A DNA stretch of 64,000 nt from Notamacropus eugenii (GCF_028372415.1 NC_092877.1:254075010-254139009), one strand, 5' to 3'; counted from the first letter of the stretch, positions 13,676 through 27,300 are shown. Notes: generated by a model from the letters alone, not told the origin. Translations and numbers: made by a program.

Positions 13676-13895
13676 GAGTTGGTTGGTTGGTTGGTTTGGT
13701 TGGTTGGTTGTTTTCCTTTGTTCTCGAAGAGGAACAAAATGACATCACCATGAAAAAGTGAAATTTTAGTGTGCCCTACTGTGGCTGATGAAACCAATAT
13801 GATCTCAGAATGCTTTACACAGGTTGGGCACAGATAGTCTGTGTGAGTATTTGGGGTGGATACTCAAATTTGTGCATGCTATGTTTCCTTTATGT
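13676..13895 (-). mobile_element. RTE-type LINE 3' end fragment
   Basis: A (TTGG)n run at 13678-13711 is followed by 'ttctcgaagaggaacaaaat' and then 'gctgatgaaaccaatatgat' and 'tggggtggatactcaaattt'. This is the antisense of the 3' end of the marsupial RTE family as I recall it. The body of such an element is present at 57.8-61.15 kb on the + strand, which lacks this 3' part. Only about 220 bp survive. Confidence 0.6.
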
Positions 13896-14485
13896 AGGCA
13901 TCAGAATAGCACTTTAGTCAAGATGATAAGGAAAGTACATAAGAAAACAGTGCTTGGCATAAGTTATACAGTCATTACAAAAAACACAATCCATATTTGA
14001 GAAAGGAGAAACATCTGGTAATTGTCATTTCCCTTTAAAGAAGAAGAAAAACCATTACATAGATCGCTTTCTTGCTGCCACAGGGAGGAAAGATCCTGTC
14101 TGTGTATGGGGAGTGTTGCTTTTCAGAGATTCTGGAGGGATGTCTCCCATTTTATTGGGATGCCTTTCAAGCCTATTGTTGTTAAGCTATTTTTTTAAAC
14201 TTTTGGAATTATGCTCGTTAATATAATATTCTAATTAAGGTTGTTTTATTGTGTACTATGATCCACAAATTCTCCATTGAATTTTAATTCTGGAATTTAA
14301 TTTCTAGAGTGGCTTGAGCCAGATCTGGTCCAGATTATAGTGAGGAACTGTTTTAAGTGTTGTTCTTTTATGACCAATTATATATTTCCTACTTATTAAT
14401 CTTCTCAAAATGAATTATTTTATTTTAACTTTCTCTCAATAATGGAATGCATAATAAAGTTTTTCATTGATAGAATCAGTTTTTA

Positions 14486-14710
14486 GTGTTGTTGCTTAGT
14501 CATTTTAAGTTGTTTCAGACTCTTTGTGACATTATTTGGGATTTTTCTTCACAAAGATACTGGAGTGATCTGCCATTTCTTTCTCCAACTCAGAAAACTG
14601 AGGAGAACGGTGTTGAATGACGTGTCCTGGGTTACACAGCTGTGAAGTGTTTGAGAACATACTCTTTCTGTCTCCATGTCTGATGCTCTATCTATGATGT
14701 CATCCTGCTG
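14486..14710 (-). mobile_element. tRNA-derived marsupial SINE
   Basis: In antisense it reads from the 'gttgttgcttagtcattt' 3' end, through 'ctggagtgatctgccatttc' and 'actgaggagaac', to 'ggttacacagctgtgaagtg' and 'tgctctatctatgatgtcat' at the tRNA-related head. The order matches the marsupial tRNA-SINE group (WSINE/SINE1 type). Related copies lie at 17.8, 31.9, 42.3, 45.5 and 61.9 kb. Confidence 0.75.
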
Positions 14711-14807
14711 TTTTTCCTTAACTTTATTGCCATATGATTCTTGTCATCTATGTTTTGTACCCTTTCCTTTGGTGAGAAGTCACAGATTAAAGATGTTGCT
14801 TGAGCAA

Positions 14808-15115
14808 TAAAGTGTAGTGGAAAGAACTCTGAATTTAAATAATAAAATATGGAGAGATGGAAAAATCCTTAGATAAGATTTAGTGATCTCATTTTATAGA
14901 CTGAGAAAATTGATATGCCAAGAGATTTAGTGACTTACACAGTGTTACAGAAGTAGTAAATATTGGGATTAGTATTTGCAACTGAATCTTCTCTCTCCAG
15001 ATCTAATGATATTTCCCAAGTACAATGCACATTTTTAGTCAGAAAATGAGTTCAAGTACTGTCTCTGACAATCACATTTTCTGCCTAAATTTATAAGTTC
15101 CTATTTGGATTGTAG
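14808..15115 (+). mobile_element. Old MIR-like SINE split by a second MIR-like SINE
   Basis: A 'gtgtagtggaaagaactctgaattt' type head (about 14814-14840) appears to continue at about 15036-15110 with 'agtcagaaaatgagttcaag' and 'tgtctctgac', the usual continuation of such SINEs. In between, about 14855-15010, lies antisense SINE sequence ('cattttatagactgagaaaa', 'ttagtgacttacacagtgtt'). The nested reading is an inference from the order of motifs. Both pieces are strongly diverged. Confidence 0.42.
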
Positions 15116-16509
<1,394 letters not shown>

Positions 16510-16760
16510 CTTTTTCTTTGTTGGTCATTCTGAACCTTCAGTTGCAATTCTTCAAAATCCATCTTCTGTCACCAACAAATCAATCCCTTATGTTTAACAA
16601 CTTTAATTGAAAACACTCATGTACCATTCTAAAGTTACTCAACCCTTCAAGTTTTCTCTCTGGAATTCCTGCTATATAGCCAATGAAGCAGGTTTGACCT
16701 TAACCCTTTCCTTTTCCTTTCTTACTCACTTTCTTCTTCTTTTTGCACTTACTGAGGCAT

Positions 16761-17384
16761 GATTTATGCTAGGGTTGGAAGCTCAATTCCATGTGGACAG
16801 TCTCGGGCGGGTAAAGGTGGGAACTTCTAAATCTTAGAGTTCTCACGAGACCCCCCAGGAAACGGCTGGGAATCGAGGTGAACCGAGCTATCTCGTGTAT
16901 TTCCGCCTCTTCCCGTGAGAAACGTGATGGGAGAGAGCTCTCTCCGCCCTCGAGATTGTCCCGGATCTGGGCACACTATTGTTATCTAACAGCACGGTAT
17001 TCAGATGCAAACTATGCTGCTGAAGAGTTTAAGTAGGATCAAGGAAGCCTGAAAGCTCTCTTGGGCGGAGGGGCGCGGAGCAGACAGGACAACAAGGCTC
17101 CGCTTTTCCTCTCTCCTCTCTCCCCTCCCCCTCTCTCCCCGCTTGTACTTCTACTTCCAATCTCTTATTGTAAGATCTTCGCCTCCTTGGGAGATCTTTC
17201 TCTTTCCCTCCTAAGGAAGAATTCCCCTGCACTTGTAACTAGACCCTGAAATAAAGCTCAACCCTTGTTCGACTCTGGAACGTCCTTTCTCTCATACGAG
17301 CATCCGGTTTGGCCAACCGAAGACCTCGGGAGGTGAGGTAAGAAGACTCGGGTAGCCCTCAGGCCTCTAGGCCTGGCAGATTTA
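16761..17384 (+). mobile_element. Solo LTR of an endogenous retrovirus, with 6-bp TSD
   Basis: The LTR is 16767-17378, 612 bp. It starts TGCTAGG and ends CCTGGCA, giving TG...CA termini in a short imperfect inverted repeat. It is flanked on both sides by the identical 6-bp direct repeat GATTTA (16761-16766 and 17379-17384). A polyadenylation signal AATAAA lies at 17250-17255, so the strand is +. It is far richer in G+C and CpG than its surroundings. No internal retroviral sequence or second LTR is seen, so this is a solo LTR left by recombination between LTRs. A 6-bp TSD is usual for class II (betaretrovirus-like) elements; the family is inferred from that alone. The LTR looks whole, and its retained CpGs suggest it is among the younger insertions here. 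Confidence 0.82.
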
Positions 17385-17824
17385 CATGTGATAACACAAT
17401 ATTTCTAGTTGATCTTTTCAGCACAAGATGCACTTCCATGTTTACCACCTTCCTCTCATCAATTATGATGAGAGAGTTGAAATATTCCTTGCCCCCCTAC
17501 ACTATCATTTGTACTCTTTCCCTCTACCACTACTATTCTTTGCTTAATGAATGTCTCTTTGCTTAAGTCTAATTCAAACCATAATTAACATAGTGTTATG
17601 CTGTTATGTATGTAGAGTGATTAATTTTTAACAAGTTATGTGTGGGGTGTGGGAGAGAGTTCATCCAGCATTATTTTTCTTTCTTGTATGTGATTTACTA
17701 TAGAACTCATTGCAATTATGCATGAAAAGTGCCTTGTAACACAGCTAAAAATTAACCAAGCCAAATTGCACATTTTGCTATTTCAGTTGAGACAAATTAA
17801 TTTTATTAACTATTATTTTAATGT
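17385..17824. other. Unassigned stretch
   Basis: No gene or repeat recognised between the solo LTR and the next SINE. Confidence 0.4.
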
Positions 17825-18118
17825 TGGGATGCAAAGTGGTGCAGTTGATAGAATTTTGGTCCTGGAATCAGGAAGACCTGAGTTCAAATCCAGTCACAAG
17901 CATGGACTAGTCATATAACCCTGGAAAATCCCTTAACTCTGTTTGCCTAAGTTTCCTCAATCTTTAAAGTGAAGTGGAGAAGTAAATGATAAACCTCTCC
18001 AGTATGTTAGCCAAGAAAACTTCAAATGAGGTGATGAAGAGTTAGACAAAACTGTCTAATGACTAAGGACTAAACAACAAATGACTAAATGACTAAAGAA
18101 ATTACTAAACAACAGCAA
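17825..18118 (+). mobile_element. tRNA-derived marsupial SINE with degenerate tail
   Basis: The head 'gtggtgcagttgatagaatt' and B-box region 'gagttcaaatccagtcacaa' are followed by 'ttgcctaagtttcctcaatc' and 'gttagccaagaaaacttcaa'. The 3' tail is a run of 'gactaa' units (about 18059-18115), typical of this group. Confidence 0.8.
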
Positions 18119-18214
18119 TATGTCAACTGCTACTGGCTAATTCAATGACTAATGGCTAATTTAATATTAATCGTTTGATAAATACTACTTGCATATTTTT
18201 CCTAGAGTTTAAAA

Positions 18215-19370
18215 GAAAAAATATGATTAATTTAATGATTTTTTCATTACTTTGTTTTCCCCAGGTACATAAGAAAACAATTTTTAACACTCAGTTTTAC
18301 AACTTTGAGCTCCATATCCTTTCCTTTCCTCTTTCCCCAACCTTTATCACATTGAGAAGGCAAGGAAGTTGTTATTGATCATACATATATAGTCATGCAA
18401 ACCATTTGCATAACAGTCATTCTGTGAAAGAAAAGTGGAACAAAAGCACCAAAAAACCTGAAAAAAAATGGAAAAAGAAAAAAAAATGGTGCTTCAATCT
18501 AGTCAGATGCCATCAGTTCTTTCTCTAGGAATGGATAGCATTTTTCATTGTAATTCCTTCAGAATTATCTTGGATCATTGTGTTGTTGAAAATATCTAAG
18601 TCATTCACAGCTGATTATCTTTCAATATTGCTGTTAGTTTGTATACAGTACATTTCACTTTGCATCAGGTCATGTAAGGCTTTCCAGATTTTTCTGAGAG
18701 CATCCTGCTCACTGTTTCTAATAGAATAATAGCATTCCATCATAATCACAAAGCATAATTTGTTCAGCCATTGCACAATTGATGGGCATCCTCTCAATTT
18801 ATAACTTTTGACCTCAGAATAAAGAAGCTGCTTTTAGTGTTTTTGTACATGTAGGTTCCTTATATTATATTTTTTAAATTTCTTTTGGGATACAGAATTA
18901 GTAGTTGTTTTGCTATGTGAAAAGGTGGTCATGATTTTATAGTCCTTTGGGCGTATTTCCAAATTGCTCTCCAGAATAGTTGAGTCAGTTCAGAATTTCA
19001 CCAACAATGCAATAATGTCTCATTTTTTCCCATATCCCCTCCAACATTTGTCATTTACCTTTGCTGCCAATTTACCTATTAGCCAATCTAATAGGAATAA
19101 TGAGGTAGTCCCTCAGAAATGTTTTAATTTGAATTTTTCTCATTAATAATGAGTTATAATGTTTATTTCATTTGGCTGTAGGTTGCTTTCATTACTTCCT
19201 ATAAAACCTGTGCATATCTTTTGATCATTTATCATTTGTGAAATAGCTATTATTTTAATAAATTTGACTCAGTTCTCTATTTATTTGAGAAAATGAGTGC
19301 CTTATCAGAGAAACTTGCTTCAATGCTTTTCACTGTTAATATTGCTAAATGTAATTTCCCCCATCTAATT
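18215..19370 (-). mobile_element. 5'-truncated L1 (3' UTR and ORF2 C-terminal region)
   Basis: Antisense of the marsupial L1 3' end. A T/C-rich 3' UTR (18240-18500) is followed by the ORF2 C-terminal region with the antisense landmarks 'ttgttcagccattgcacaat' (about 18761), 'cttttgggatacagaattag' and 'ccaacaatgcaataatgtct'. The 5' truncation is near 19340-19390, where the sequence passes into the 3' UTR of another LINE copy. A related but different L1 3' UTR is present at 2.63 kb and 29.99 kb, so more than one L1 subfamily is present. Confidence 0.8.
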
Positions 19371-22300
19371 TTCTCCAATTTATTCAATTATCTCTCTCCC
19401 TTCAACCTGTCCCTCCTCAAAAGTGTTTTGCTCTGGAGAGGATTCTGGGAAGATGATAGAGTAGGTCAGAAAATTCCAAGGTCTCAAGGGTGAACAAAGT
19501 GAGAATAAAAACAAATAAGAATGGAGGCACAAAAGAGGTCCTCCTGGGACAATCTTAGAAGATCAGAAGACAAATCCCAGGATGAGGTTTGGTCCCTGTG
19601 AAGACTAGACACCTGCAAGCTGGGGTCCATCATAATAACAACAGTCAAGCCACTTAAACAAGTTAAGATCTGGGGTTAGCTGGTTTAGGAGACTACAATG
19701 TTTCCAGCCACAGGAGTTTTTACCCTCAAGGCAATGAAGGGAATTAGGCAACTGAGCTAAGGAAGATGAAGGGAACTTCTGTTAATGAGGAAGACCAGAT
19801 CAAGCTGTGCTATTGAGAATGACAAGGGCGAGAAAGAACCTGCACACACTCAGTGAGTGGAGAAGCAATGCGGTAGAATGCCCCTGGGTGTGAATACATA
19901 AAGGAAGCTGGAGGTTTGACTTTGGTGCCAGGCTAGAGAGAAGAACTGAAGATCTTGGGGAAGAGATATCATCCCCAATACCTGAGGATTAGAGGTGATT
20001 ACAAAAATTAAGCTATTACTAAAAAAATAAAAAGCACAGGCCAAAAAGAAAGAATACAACCTTTGAAAGTTATTATGGGAATAAAAGACTGAGATTCATG
20101 TTCAAAGAAGGTTATTGAAACAAAGAAACCATCTTCTCCCACAAAGAGTAATATCAAATCATCACCTACTCTCCCAAAAGAATTATAGAACTCAAGAAAG
20201 ATTTTAAAAATTAACTGAGACTGAGGAAATACTAAAAAAAAAAAAACAAAACAATCCAAGAAAAAGCAAGAAGATTGTGAGAAAGAAAGTCAACTAATTA
20301 GAAAAGGAGATCTAGAATCTTAGGCAATGATACCTTGAAATTAGAACTGGGCAAAGTGAAGCCAATAAAATTATGAGAACAAAAAATAATTAAACAATAT
20401 GTGAAGGGGAAAAATAGAAGAGTGAAACGTCTTATAAGAAAAACAACTGATCTGGAGAACAGATCAAGAAGAGAAAAAACATAAGAAGTTTTAGACTTCC
20501 TGAAAGCTTTGATTAAAAATAAATGATACAATAATACAAGAAATAAAGAAAATTGTTCTGAAGCATTTGAATGGGGAGGGAAGTAGAAATAGAAAAAAAT
20601 TCACCAATCAACACTTGAAAGATATCATATGATTAAAACTCACATGAATATTGGAGTCAAATCCTGAAACCCACAGCTCAGTGATAAAATGTTAAGAGCA
20701 AGAAGAAAACAAAATAAATATGACAGTGCCACAATTAGAATCATACAAGAGGGAGCAACAGAGACACTAAAGGACCAAAGGTATTCGAACACTACATATC
20801 AAGGAGCAAAAGAGCTGTGTTTTCAGCTGAAAATATCACATTCAGCAAAGTTAAGCATAATCTTGAATGAAAATAAATGGACATTTGATCAACGTTAGAA
20901 TTTCAGAACTTGGTTACAAAGCGTCAAGTGAAACATATGGTACATATGAAAGATTGTTCTTAAGGACTTCAATAAAGACACACGATTTACCTTTTATATA
21001 TGTAAAATGTAAAGCATATGTTTAACGTTGTTATTAGAAATTGGGTAGTTTGTAAAAAAAAAAAAAAAGACTGAGGTAGATCTGAGTGTGATATGACCTT
21101 AAAAAAGTAAAACAATTTAAGAACAGTTAAAAAGAGTAATTATTTATAGAAATGAGGTTCAAGAAGAAGAATCAACACAGGAAGTAGATGGGTGAGGAAG
21201 ACTGGTAGTTCTGGTAACCTGCTTTTATTGGGAATGGGTTTAAGAGGGAAAATACATATATGTGTATATGTAATCTAGAAGAGTATAAAAGTCTTCTAAA
21301 TTCAGGAGAAATGAAGTGCTAAGGGGTTAGGGAGGGGGGAGAAGGTAGGGAAGCATCTCTAGAGAGAAGTGGGAGGGAATAACTTATAGGGGTGTTTAGA
21401 TTTATGGTAGTGAAAGGATACAGGAGGGACCCATGTAGGGGGCTCTTCTAAGGAATAGGAGGGCAAAGTAGCAGAAAGAAATAAAATAGAGGATTCAGGA
21501 GGGATCTAAATATATCCATACTTAATGGTAGACTTTGGAGAGGAGGTGGAGAGAGGGTAAAAAGAACAAAATTAAAAGTGGATAGCATAGAACAAAAGAA
21601 AATTTACAGGGAAGCAAAGACCTACAACTCTCAACTCAATGTGTAATATTTATCACACAGGCCTTCTTGAAATGAACATTTGTCACTATATTTTTTAATA
21701 CTGTCATGTTCTACTATGCATATGACATGCTTTGTTATTCTTTTCTTACTTTGTATTTTAGTTTATGATACTTTCTTTTCTTTTCTCTATTATGTATTTG
21801 TGTTCTGTTGTTTAAATTTAAAATTAAAAGAAAGTGTTTTACTCTGACTACCATTTCCCCCAATTTATCCTCCCTTTTTTACTCTCTCCCTTTTTTTTTA
21901 CCCCTTCCCTGCCTATTTTCCTATAGGGCAAGATAGATTTCTATAATCCACTGAACATGTATGCTATTATCTTTTTAACCAGTTCTGATGAAAGTAAGGT
22001 TCATTCACTCTCACTCATCTCCCCATTCTTTACCTCCACTGAAAAAGCTGTTTCTTGCTTCTTTTATGTGAAAATTTTTACCCCATTTAATCTCTCACTT
22101 TCCCTTTCTCCAAGGACATTCCTCTCTCACCCCTTAATTTTATTTTCTTTATTTATCATTCCTTTATATTAAACTCACAGCTGTGCCCTTTGTCTACATA
22201 GACTCCTTCTTACTAACCCAATAACGAGAAAAGTCTTCTGAGTTACAATAAAGGTCTCCTCATCTAGGAATGCCAGTAGTTTAATGTCATTAAGTCTCTT

Positions 22301-23597
22301 ATGGTTTCTCTTTCCCTTTTACCTTTTGATGCTTCTCTTGAGTCTTGTAATTGAAAATCAGATTTTCTTTTCAGCTCTGATTTGCATCATGATTTCTTGA
22401 AAGGCCTTTATTTCATAGAATATCCCTACGGTTTTGCCCTTAATGATTACACTTAGTTTTGCTGGGTAGGTGATTCTTGTTTGTAATCATACTTTCTTTG
22501 CCCTCCAGAATATCATATTCCAAGCCATCTGATCCTTTAAGATAGAAGCTGACAAATATTGCCTTATCCTGACTTTTGATCCTCAGTACTTGAATTGTTT
22601 CTTTTTGACTGCTTGCAATACTTTCTTCTTGATTTGGGAGCTAGGGAATTTGACTGTAACGTTCCTGGGGGTTTTTGCTTTGGGATCTATTCCAGGAAGT
22701 GATCAATGGATTCTTTCAATTTCTATTTTAACTTCTGGTTCTACAATATCAGGGAAGTTTTCTTGGATAATTTCTTGAAAGATGATGTGTAGGGTCTTTT
22801 TTGGATCATTGATTTCAGGTAGACCAATTTGTCTTTCCAATGAGATATTTCATGTTGTCTTCTATTTTTTCATTATTTCAATTTTGTTTGATTTGTTTCT
22901 TGATTTCTCATAAAGTCTTTATGCTCCATTTGTTCCATTCTAATTTTAAATGAATTATTTTCTTCACTGAGCTTTTGTACCTTCTTTTTGATTTGGCCAT
23001 TTTGCTTTCTAAGTAATTTTTTTCAGTGAATATTTTGTGCCTCTTTCTCCATTTAGCCAGTTCTGCTTCTAAAGGAATTCTTCTCTTCATTGGCCTCCTG
23101 TGTCCTTATTTACCATTTGGCCTAATCTGGTTTTTAATGTATTATATTCTTGAGTGTTTCTTTTCTGTTTCTTTTACCAAGATGTTGATTTTTATGATTT
23201 TTTTGCATCACTATCATTAATATTTCTAACTTACCCAAGTGTGACAGACCTTTCCTGCTGACATTCTAAGTTGTCTTTGATATTTGTATACTAAAAGTTG
23301 TAGAAACTGCCACTGCTGTCACTGTTTCAGTAACCAAGAGGTATGCTCTGCATTTTCTGTGGCCTAGTTTGCACTGGCATGTGCTGAGCTATTCTCCTCT
23401 CTCACTCTGGTACAATATATTTTTCCTGGCCAATCTTCCAAGTTGTATTCTGCTAGAAAATTGTTCCAGTTTTTTTGTGGATCTACCACTTTAGAATTTG
23501 TTTAGATTCATTATTTAAAGGTTTTCAGAGGCCTTTGGGGGAAAGCTCAAATAAGCCCCTGTCTTTACTTTGTCATCTTGGTTCTGCCTCCCTATAG
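19371..23597 (-). mobile_element. L1/HAL1 5' part (5' UTR, ORF1, start of 3' UTR), interrupted
   Basis: On the - strand the element starts at about 23597 with GGGAGGCAGAACCAAGATG, a typical L1-like first segment. It runs through a 5' UTR (to about 23230) and ORF1 (about 23190-22370), then a G-rich segment (22350-21847) and a short remnant at 19371-19419. A frame at 22908-23090 is the ORF1 coiled coil, rich in Lys/Glu/Leu heptads. The C-terminal domain lies at about 22560-22380. The piece 19436-21830 is a later + strand insertion. The 3' end is missing, so I cannot tell a HAL1 from a full L1. Many stops. Confidence 0.7.
19420..21846 (+). mobile_element. Full-length HAL1-like element with 16-bp TSD
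   Basis: The element spans about 19436-21830 (2.4 kb). It begins GAGAGGATTCTGGGAAGATG and ends in an A-rich stretch. A 5' UTR runs to about 20000. ORF1 covers about 20010-20898, with a Lys/Glu-rich coiled-coil part (20200-20530) and the RNA-binding C-terminal domain. The domain is visible in a 69-residue frame at 20689-20898, whose IRIIQEG, AKELCFQLKISHSAKLSI and WTFDQ motifs match other ORF1 copies here. After the stop comes a G-rich 3' UTR (21180-21600) and no ORF2. TSD: 19420-19435 aaagtgttttgctctg and 21831-21846 aaagtgttttactctg, 15 of 16 identical. It would have depended on L1 ORF2p supplied in trans. The 5' part of ORF1 is broken by several stops. Confidence 0.82.
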
Positions 23598-24019
23598 TGA
23601 TATTTTTGTTCTGGACACTCATAGTTTTTTTTTTTTTTAATTTTAAGAGTGAATTAAAGAATTAAAAAAATAGCAGAAAAGAGTTGAAAAATGGAAAGAA
23701 TTTGGAAATTGTGAGGTAACTCACAGTTAAGCAAGAAATGAAGAAATCTTTCAGTGTTCTATGAATTATCCAATTTATGGGCTCATATGTTTACACCAGA
23801 TACATTAGCAGTAGAGGATAGCTCCTGGGAAATAATTTGTCCAGGTCCTTCTTAGATGTACATAAGGGAAATGAAAATTGTAGATAAGAAAATAAACCTG
23901 ACAAAAAGAAAGGGAAATTCAGTCCCTGCTCACAAGGAACTCACAGTCTAATGGGAGAGACAATAGGCAAGCCAGAATGCACAAGGAAGATACATATGGA
24001 TAAATTCAACATGACTGGG
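23598..24019. other. Mostly unassigned; short diverged repeat near its end
   Basis: At about 23925-24000 the phrase 'ctcacaaggaactcacagtc' followed by 'taatgggagagacaa' matches the dispersed element at 40.95-41.45 kb. The rest is unassigned. Confidence 0.4.
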
Positions 24020-24180
24020 GGATATGGAATAGGAAGTGGATTCAAATTCTACCTGAGATCTATGGCAGTTATGTGATGTTGAGAAAGTAACTAAATGTCT
24101 CTGGGAATCAGTTCTTTCCTCTATAAATTAAAGTATTAAGCTACATAAACTTAAGGTTTTTAAATTTTATGAACTTATGG
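24020..24180 (+). mobile_element. MIR-type SINE fragment
   Basis: 'gtggattcaaattctacctg', then 'cagttatgtgatgttgagaa' and 'tcagttctttcctctataaa', in the order of MIR/THER1 sequence. Strongly diverged. Confidence 0.45.
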
Positions 24181-26467
24181 TGGTTTTGACTGGTATTGGT
24201 ACTATTTCTCTAAACTCCTCTTCTGTGTAGCCAAGTGGCTACGATTTTTAGCAGCTAAGATTTGAAAGAGAAGAGTTGGTTTAATTGAGCTAATGCTCTT
24301 TAGTTTAATGTCTAATCCAGTCAAAAAGGATCTGATCTTATATTCCGTATAATTCTTCCTAGGTGCGAATATTCACCAAAGTGAAAACAAATGACTTATT
24401 TAAGACTTCAGAGTGCCATTTTGCAATTACTTCTTTTGCATAACATAGAATAGTACCTGGTTCCTTGAAAGAATATTCTAATGTATACACACACTTTCCT
24501 CATAGAGACAATTTTGCTTACCCTTGTTTGCAATTAGATTATATTTAATAATAATGATGATGCTCTTATCAGCAGTAAATTTGAGTTGCAGAACAGGAAG
24601 AAAAACATTCCCTCTTCCTGGTGAGCTTAGATAAAAGAAATCTGCCTCCTGTTTCTCATCAGAGAACTGCTGCTTACTAATCAGATGAGGGAAGGAAAGC
24701 AGTGTATGTGTGATGATTGGAAATATGAAATACATAGTGGGGCAAACTCGTTCCTTAAATGTCACGTCTGAGGCTTGTATATTTATCTTAATGTTGAATA
24801 TGGAGGAATGTGGGGAAATAAAGTGATGACTTACACAAATGCATAAATTGAAAGTTAAATACTGATCTGTTGAATTGATGATCTTATGAATAAGAATGCA
24901 GTACCCTCACCCAAACATTACGATTAAGTAATTTTTAAAGCCATATTTAGCTAAATTATTTAAAGGTGAGGAAATCAAAAGAGTTTATATACCTGTTTTA
25001 CTCCTAATTTGTTTATAACACAATAAATGCATTGCACTTGGCATTCATCCTACCAGAGGAGGTGCTTATTGAGTTTTCCTTGAGAAAATGTGTAGACACT
25101 TGTAGCAAAGGTTTCAACATAATTATTGACTAAATAAGGAGATTTTTGTATTATCTGAAAGCACTCTAGAGCATAATTACAGAGCCAGGTACTAGTTCAA
25201 CTGACTACAGGAAATAATGGAGGTAAGTAGCTATACTAACCATCTGTAACTGAATTCAAATACTTATCAGTAACTAATTTGTTCTGGAAATAAGTGGGAA
25301 AAAGTGGAATTTCCTTTGTGGAAGGAACTATTCCCCATTTCTCTTTATTCTCAGTTCCTTGCAAAATGCTTCGCTACGAGTAGACAGTTACTAAGTACTT
25401 GTTGAAGATATTGCTAGAAGAAAAACATTAGGTGGAAAAATACATATATTTTTCTTTATGAAGTAATGAATAGAACAGCTTTTCAGGAATAGAGAGTTCA
25501 TGTTACTGAACAGGGAGATGTAGGAAAAAGTATGATAGAATGGGTCTGATTGTTGAGAGTCAGAGAAACTTGGAATTATTATTCAGAAATGGGAATACAT
25601 TGAAGTTTGAGGGGAAGAAAATGTTTATGATTAAAATGCTTATCACAACCTTTGTAAGGATTTCAAAATGCTGAATAAAATGTTCCTATAAATTTTGATA
25701 TAGGCATACCTGAAAATGTATGGAAGGATTCAGGAAATATTCACCAAGACTTTCAGTGAACACAGTGTTTGAGAACTTGGAAAATTAGCAGCAACAACCA
25801 AAGGTCATGACTTTTCCAGGGGACTCAGAAGAACAGAAATACAAACAGAAAAGGTTCTCTAGATAAATTCCATAACCCAGAACTGCAATTCTTCACCTGG
25901 ATATCTTGCTTATGCTTGCCATTAAAGCAGCCTTTGTAGTTACGTTTCAAATGACATGAAAACCAGACAAAAACCCATTCCATAGCCTTAGTAAGACAGG
26001 AATATAAGAATATTAGGCACTGGGGCTACTTTGCTTGTATCTCTCCACACTCCAGTATGGTGCCCTGTACGTATTAAACAAAAGCATTGATTAAACTGGA
26101 AAACAGCCTATCATACATAAAGAATTTAAAAAAAAATAAAGTATTTCAGAATCCAATTATCAATAAACCTTAATTTTTATTCCTTAAATTATAATTTTTT
26201 TTTCCATAATTGCTGCCTAGTTAAGAGATTGTCATTTGTCTAGCATATTCCAGTTTATTTCAGAGAGTTCCAGATATAGGCATAGCATAGTGAGGCGTTT
26301 CTTTCTTTTTCCCATTTTGATAAGTTTCTTGCCACTGTCACATGTTTTCTTGAAGTTTCACCATGCTATCTCTCATAGATAATAACCTGAAACTCTCACC
26401 CTGAATAAATGATTATGCACATTAATTGTGTCAGATTGACTTTGCTGTTTGTCTTTTAAATTGAAAT
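24181..26467. other. Mostly unassigned stretch with L2-like traces
   Basis: No gene recognised. A 95-codon - strand frame (24478-24765) has no known domain, low coding-like composition and no clear splice context. Short L2-3'-end-like phrases occur on the + strand at about 25340-25412 ('tactaagtacttgttgaaga') and 26020-26105 ('tggtgccctgtacgtattaa'). Confidence 0.4.
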
Positions 26468-26478
26468 ATATATGCAAG

Positions 26479-26510
<32 letters not shown>

Positions 26511-27175
26511 AATATGTACATGTAGCGAAAGTGTTTAGTATTCATTTTTACAAGATTTAGAGTTCCGTATTTTCTACCTTCTTCCCTCCTATCTCCTTTT
26601 CTGAAAACGTAAATAGTTTGAGATAGTTTATATAATGTTCTATATGTAAACATACATATAGAGATAGATATTTCCACAGTTATGAAAGAAGAAACAGATT
26701 AAAAAGGACAGAAAGAATAAAATGAAAAAAATGTTTCCATCTACTTTCAGAGTCAACCAGTTTTTTATCTGGCTATGAATTTCATTTTTCTTTGTGAGTC
26801 CTTTGTATTTGTCATGAATCATTGTGCTGCTGAGATAGAGCTGAGTTATTCAGAGCTGATCATCACACAACATTGCTGATGTGTATACATTTTCCAGGTT
26901 CTTCTCATTTCACTTTACATTAGTTTGTACAAATCTTTCCAGGACTTTCTGAAATCTTCCTATTCATCCTTTATTATTTCACAATAATATTTCATAACGT
27001 TCGTATACCAAAGCTTGTTCAGCCATTCCTCAGTTGAAGGGCACCTCCTCAATTTCTAATATTTTGTCACCACAAAAGGGGTGGCTATACATATTTTTTC
27101 ACATGTAGGTCCTTTTGCATTTTTTATAATGTCTTTGGAATATAGACCTAGTAGTGGTATTGCTAGGTCAAACAT
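26468..27175 (-). mobile_element. L1 3' end preceded by a TA microsatellite
   Basis: A TA run (about 26480-26520) is followed by antisense L1 3' UTR ('ttttacaagatttagagttc') and ORF2 C-terminal region ('gttcagccattcctcagttg' near 27019, 'cctagtagtggtattgctag' near 27147). The copy is truncated at about 27175, where TATG/TGTA repeats resume. Only the last ~650 bp of the L1 are present. Confidence 0.78.
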
Positions 27176-27300
27176 ATATGTATATCTACATAGATATATT
27201 GCATGTATGTGTATGTGTGCATGTATATGCACATAAACACACATTTCTCTCTATATATGTATGTATAAATATGTACATATATGTGTGTGCAAACTTTTCA
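27176..27300. repeat. TATG/TGTA-rich low-complexity repeat
   Basis: Degenerate TA/TG/CA dinucleotide sequence at the truncation point of the neighbouring L1. Non-coding. Confidence 0.85.
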
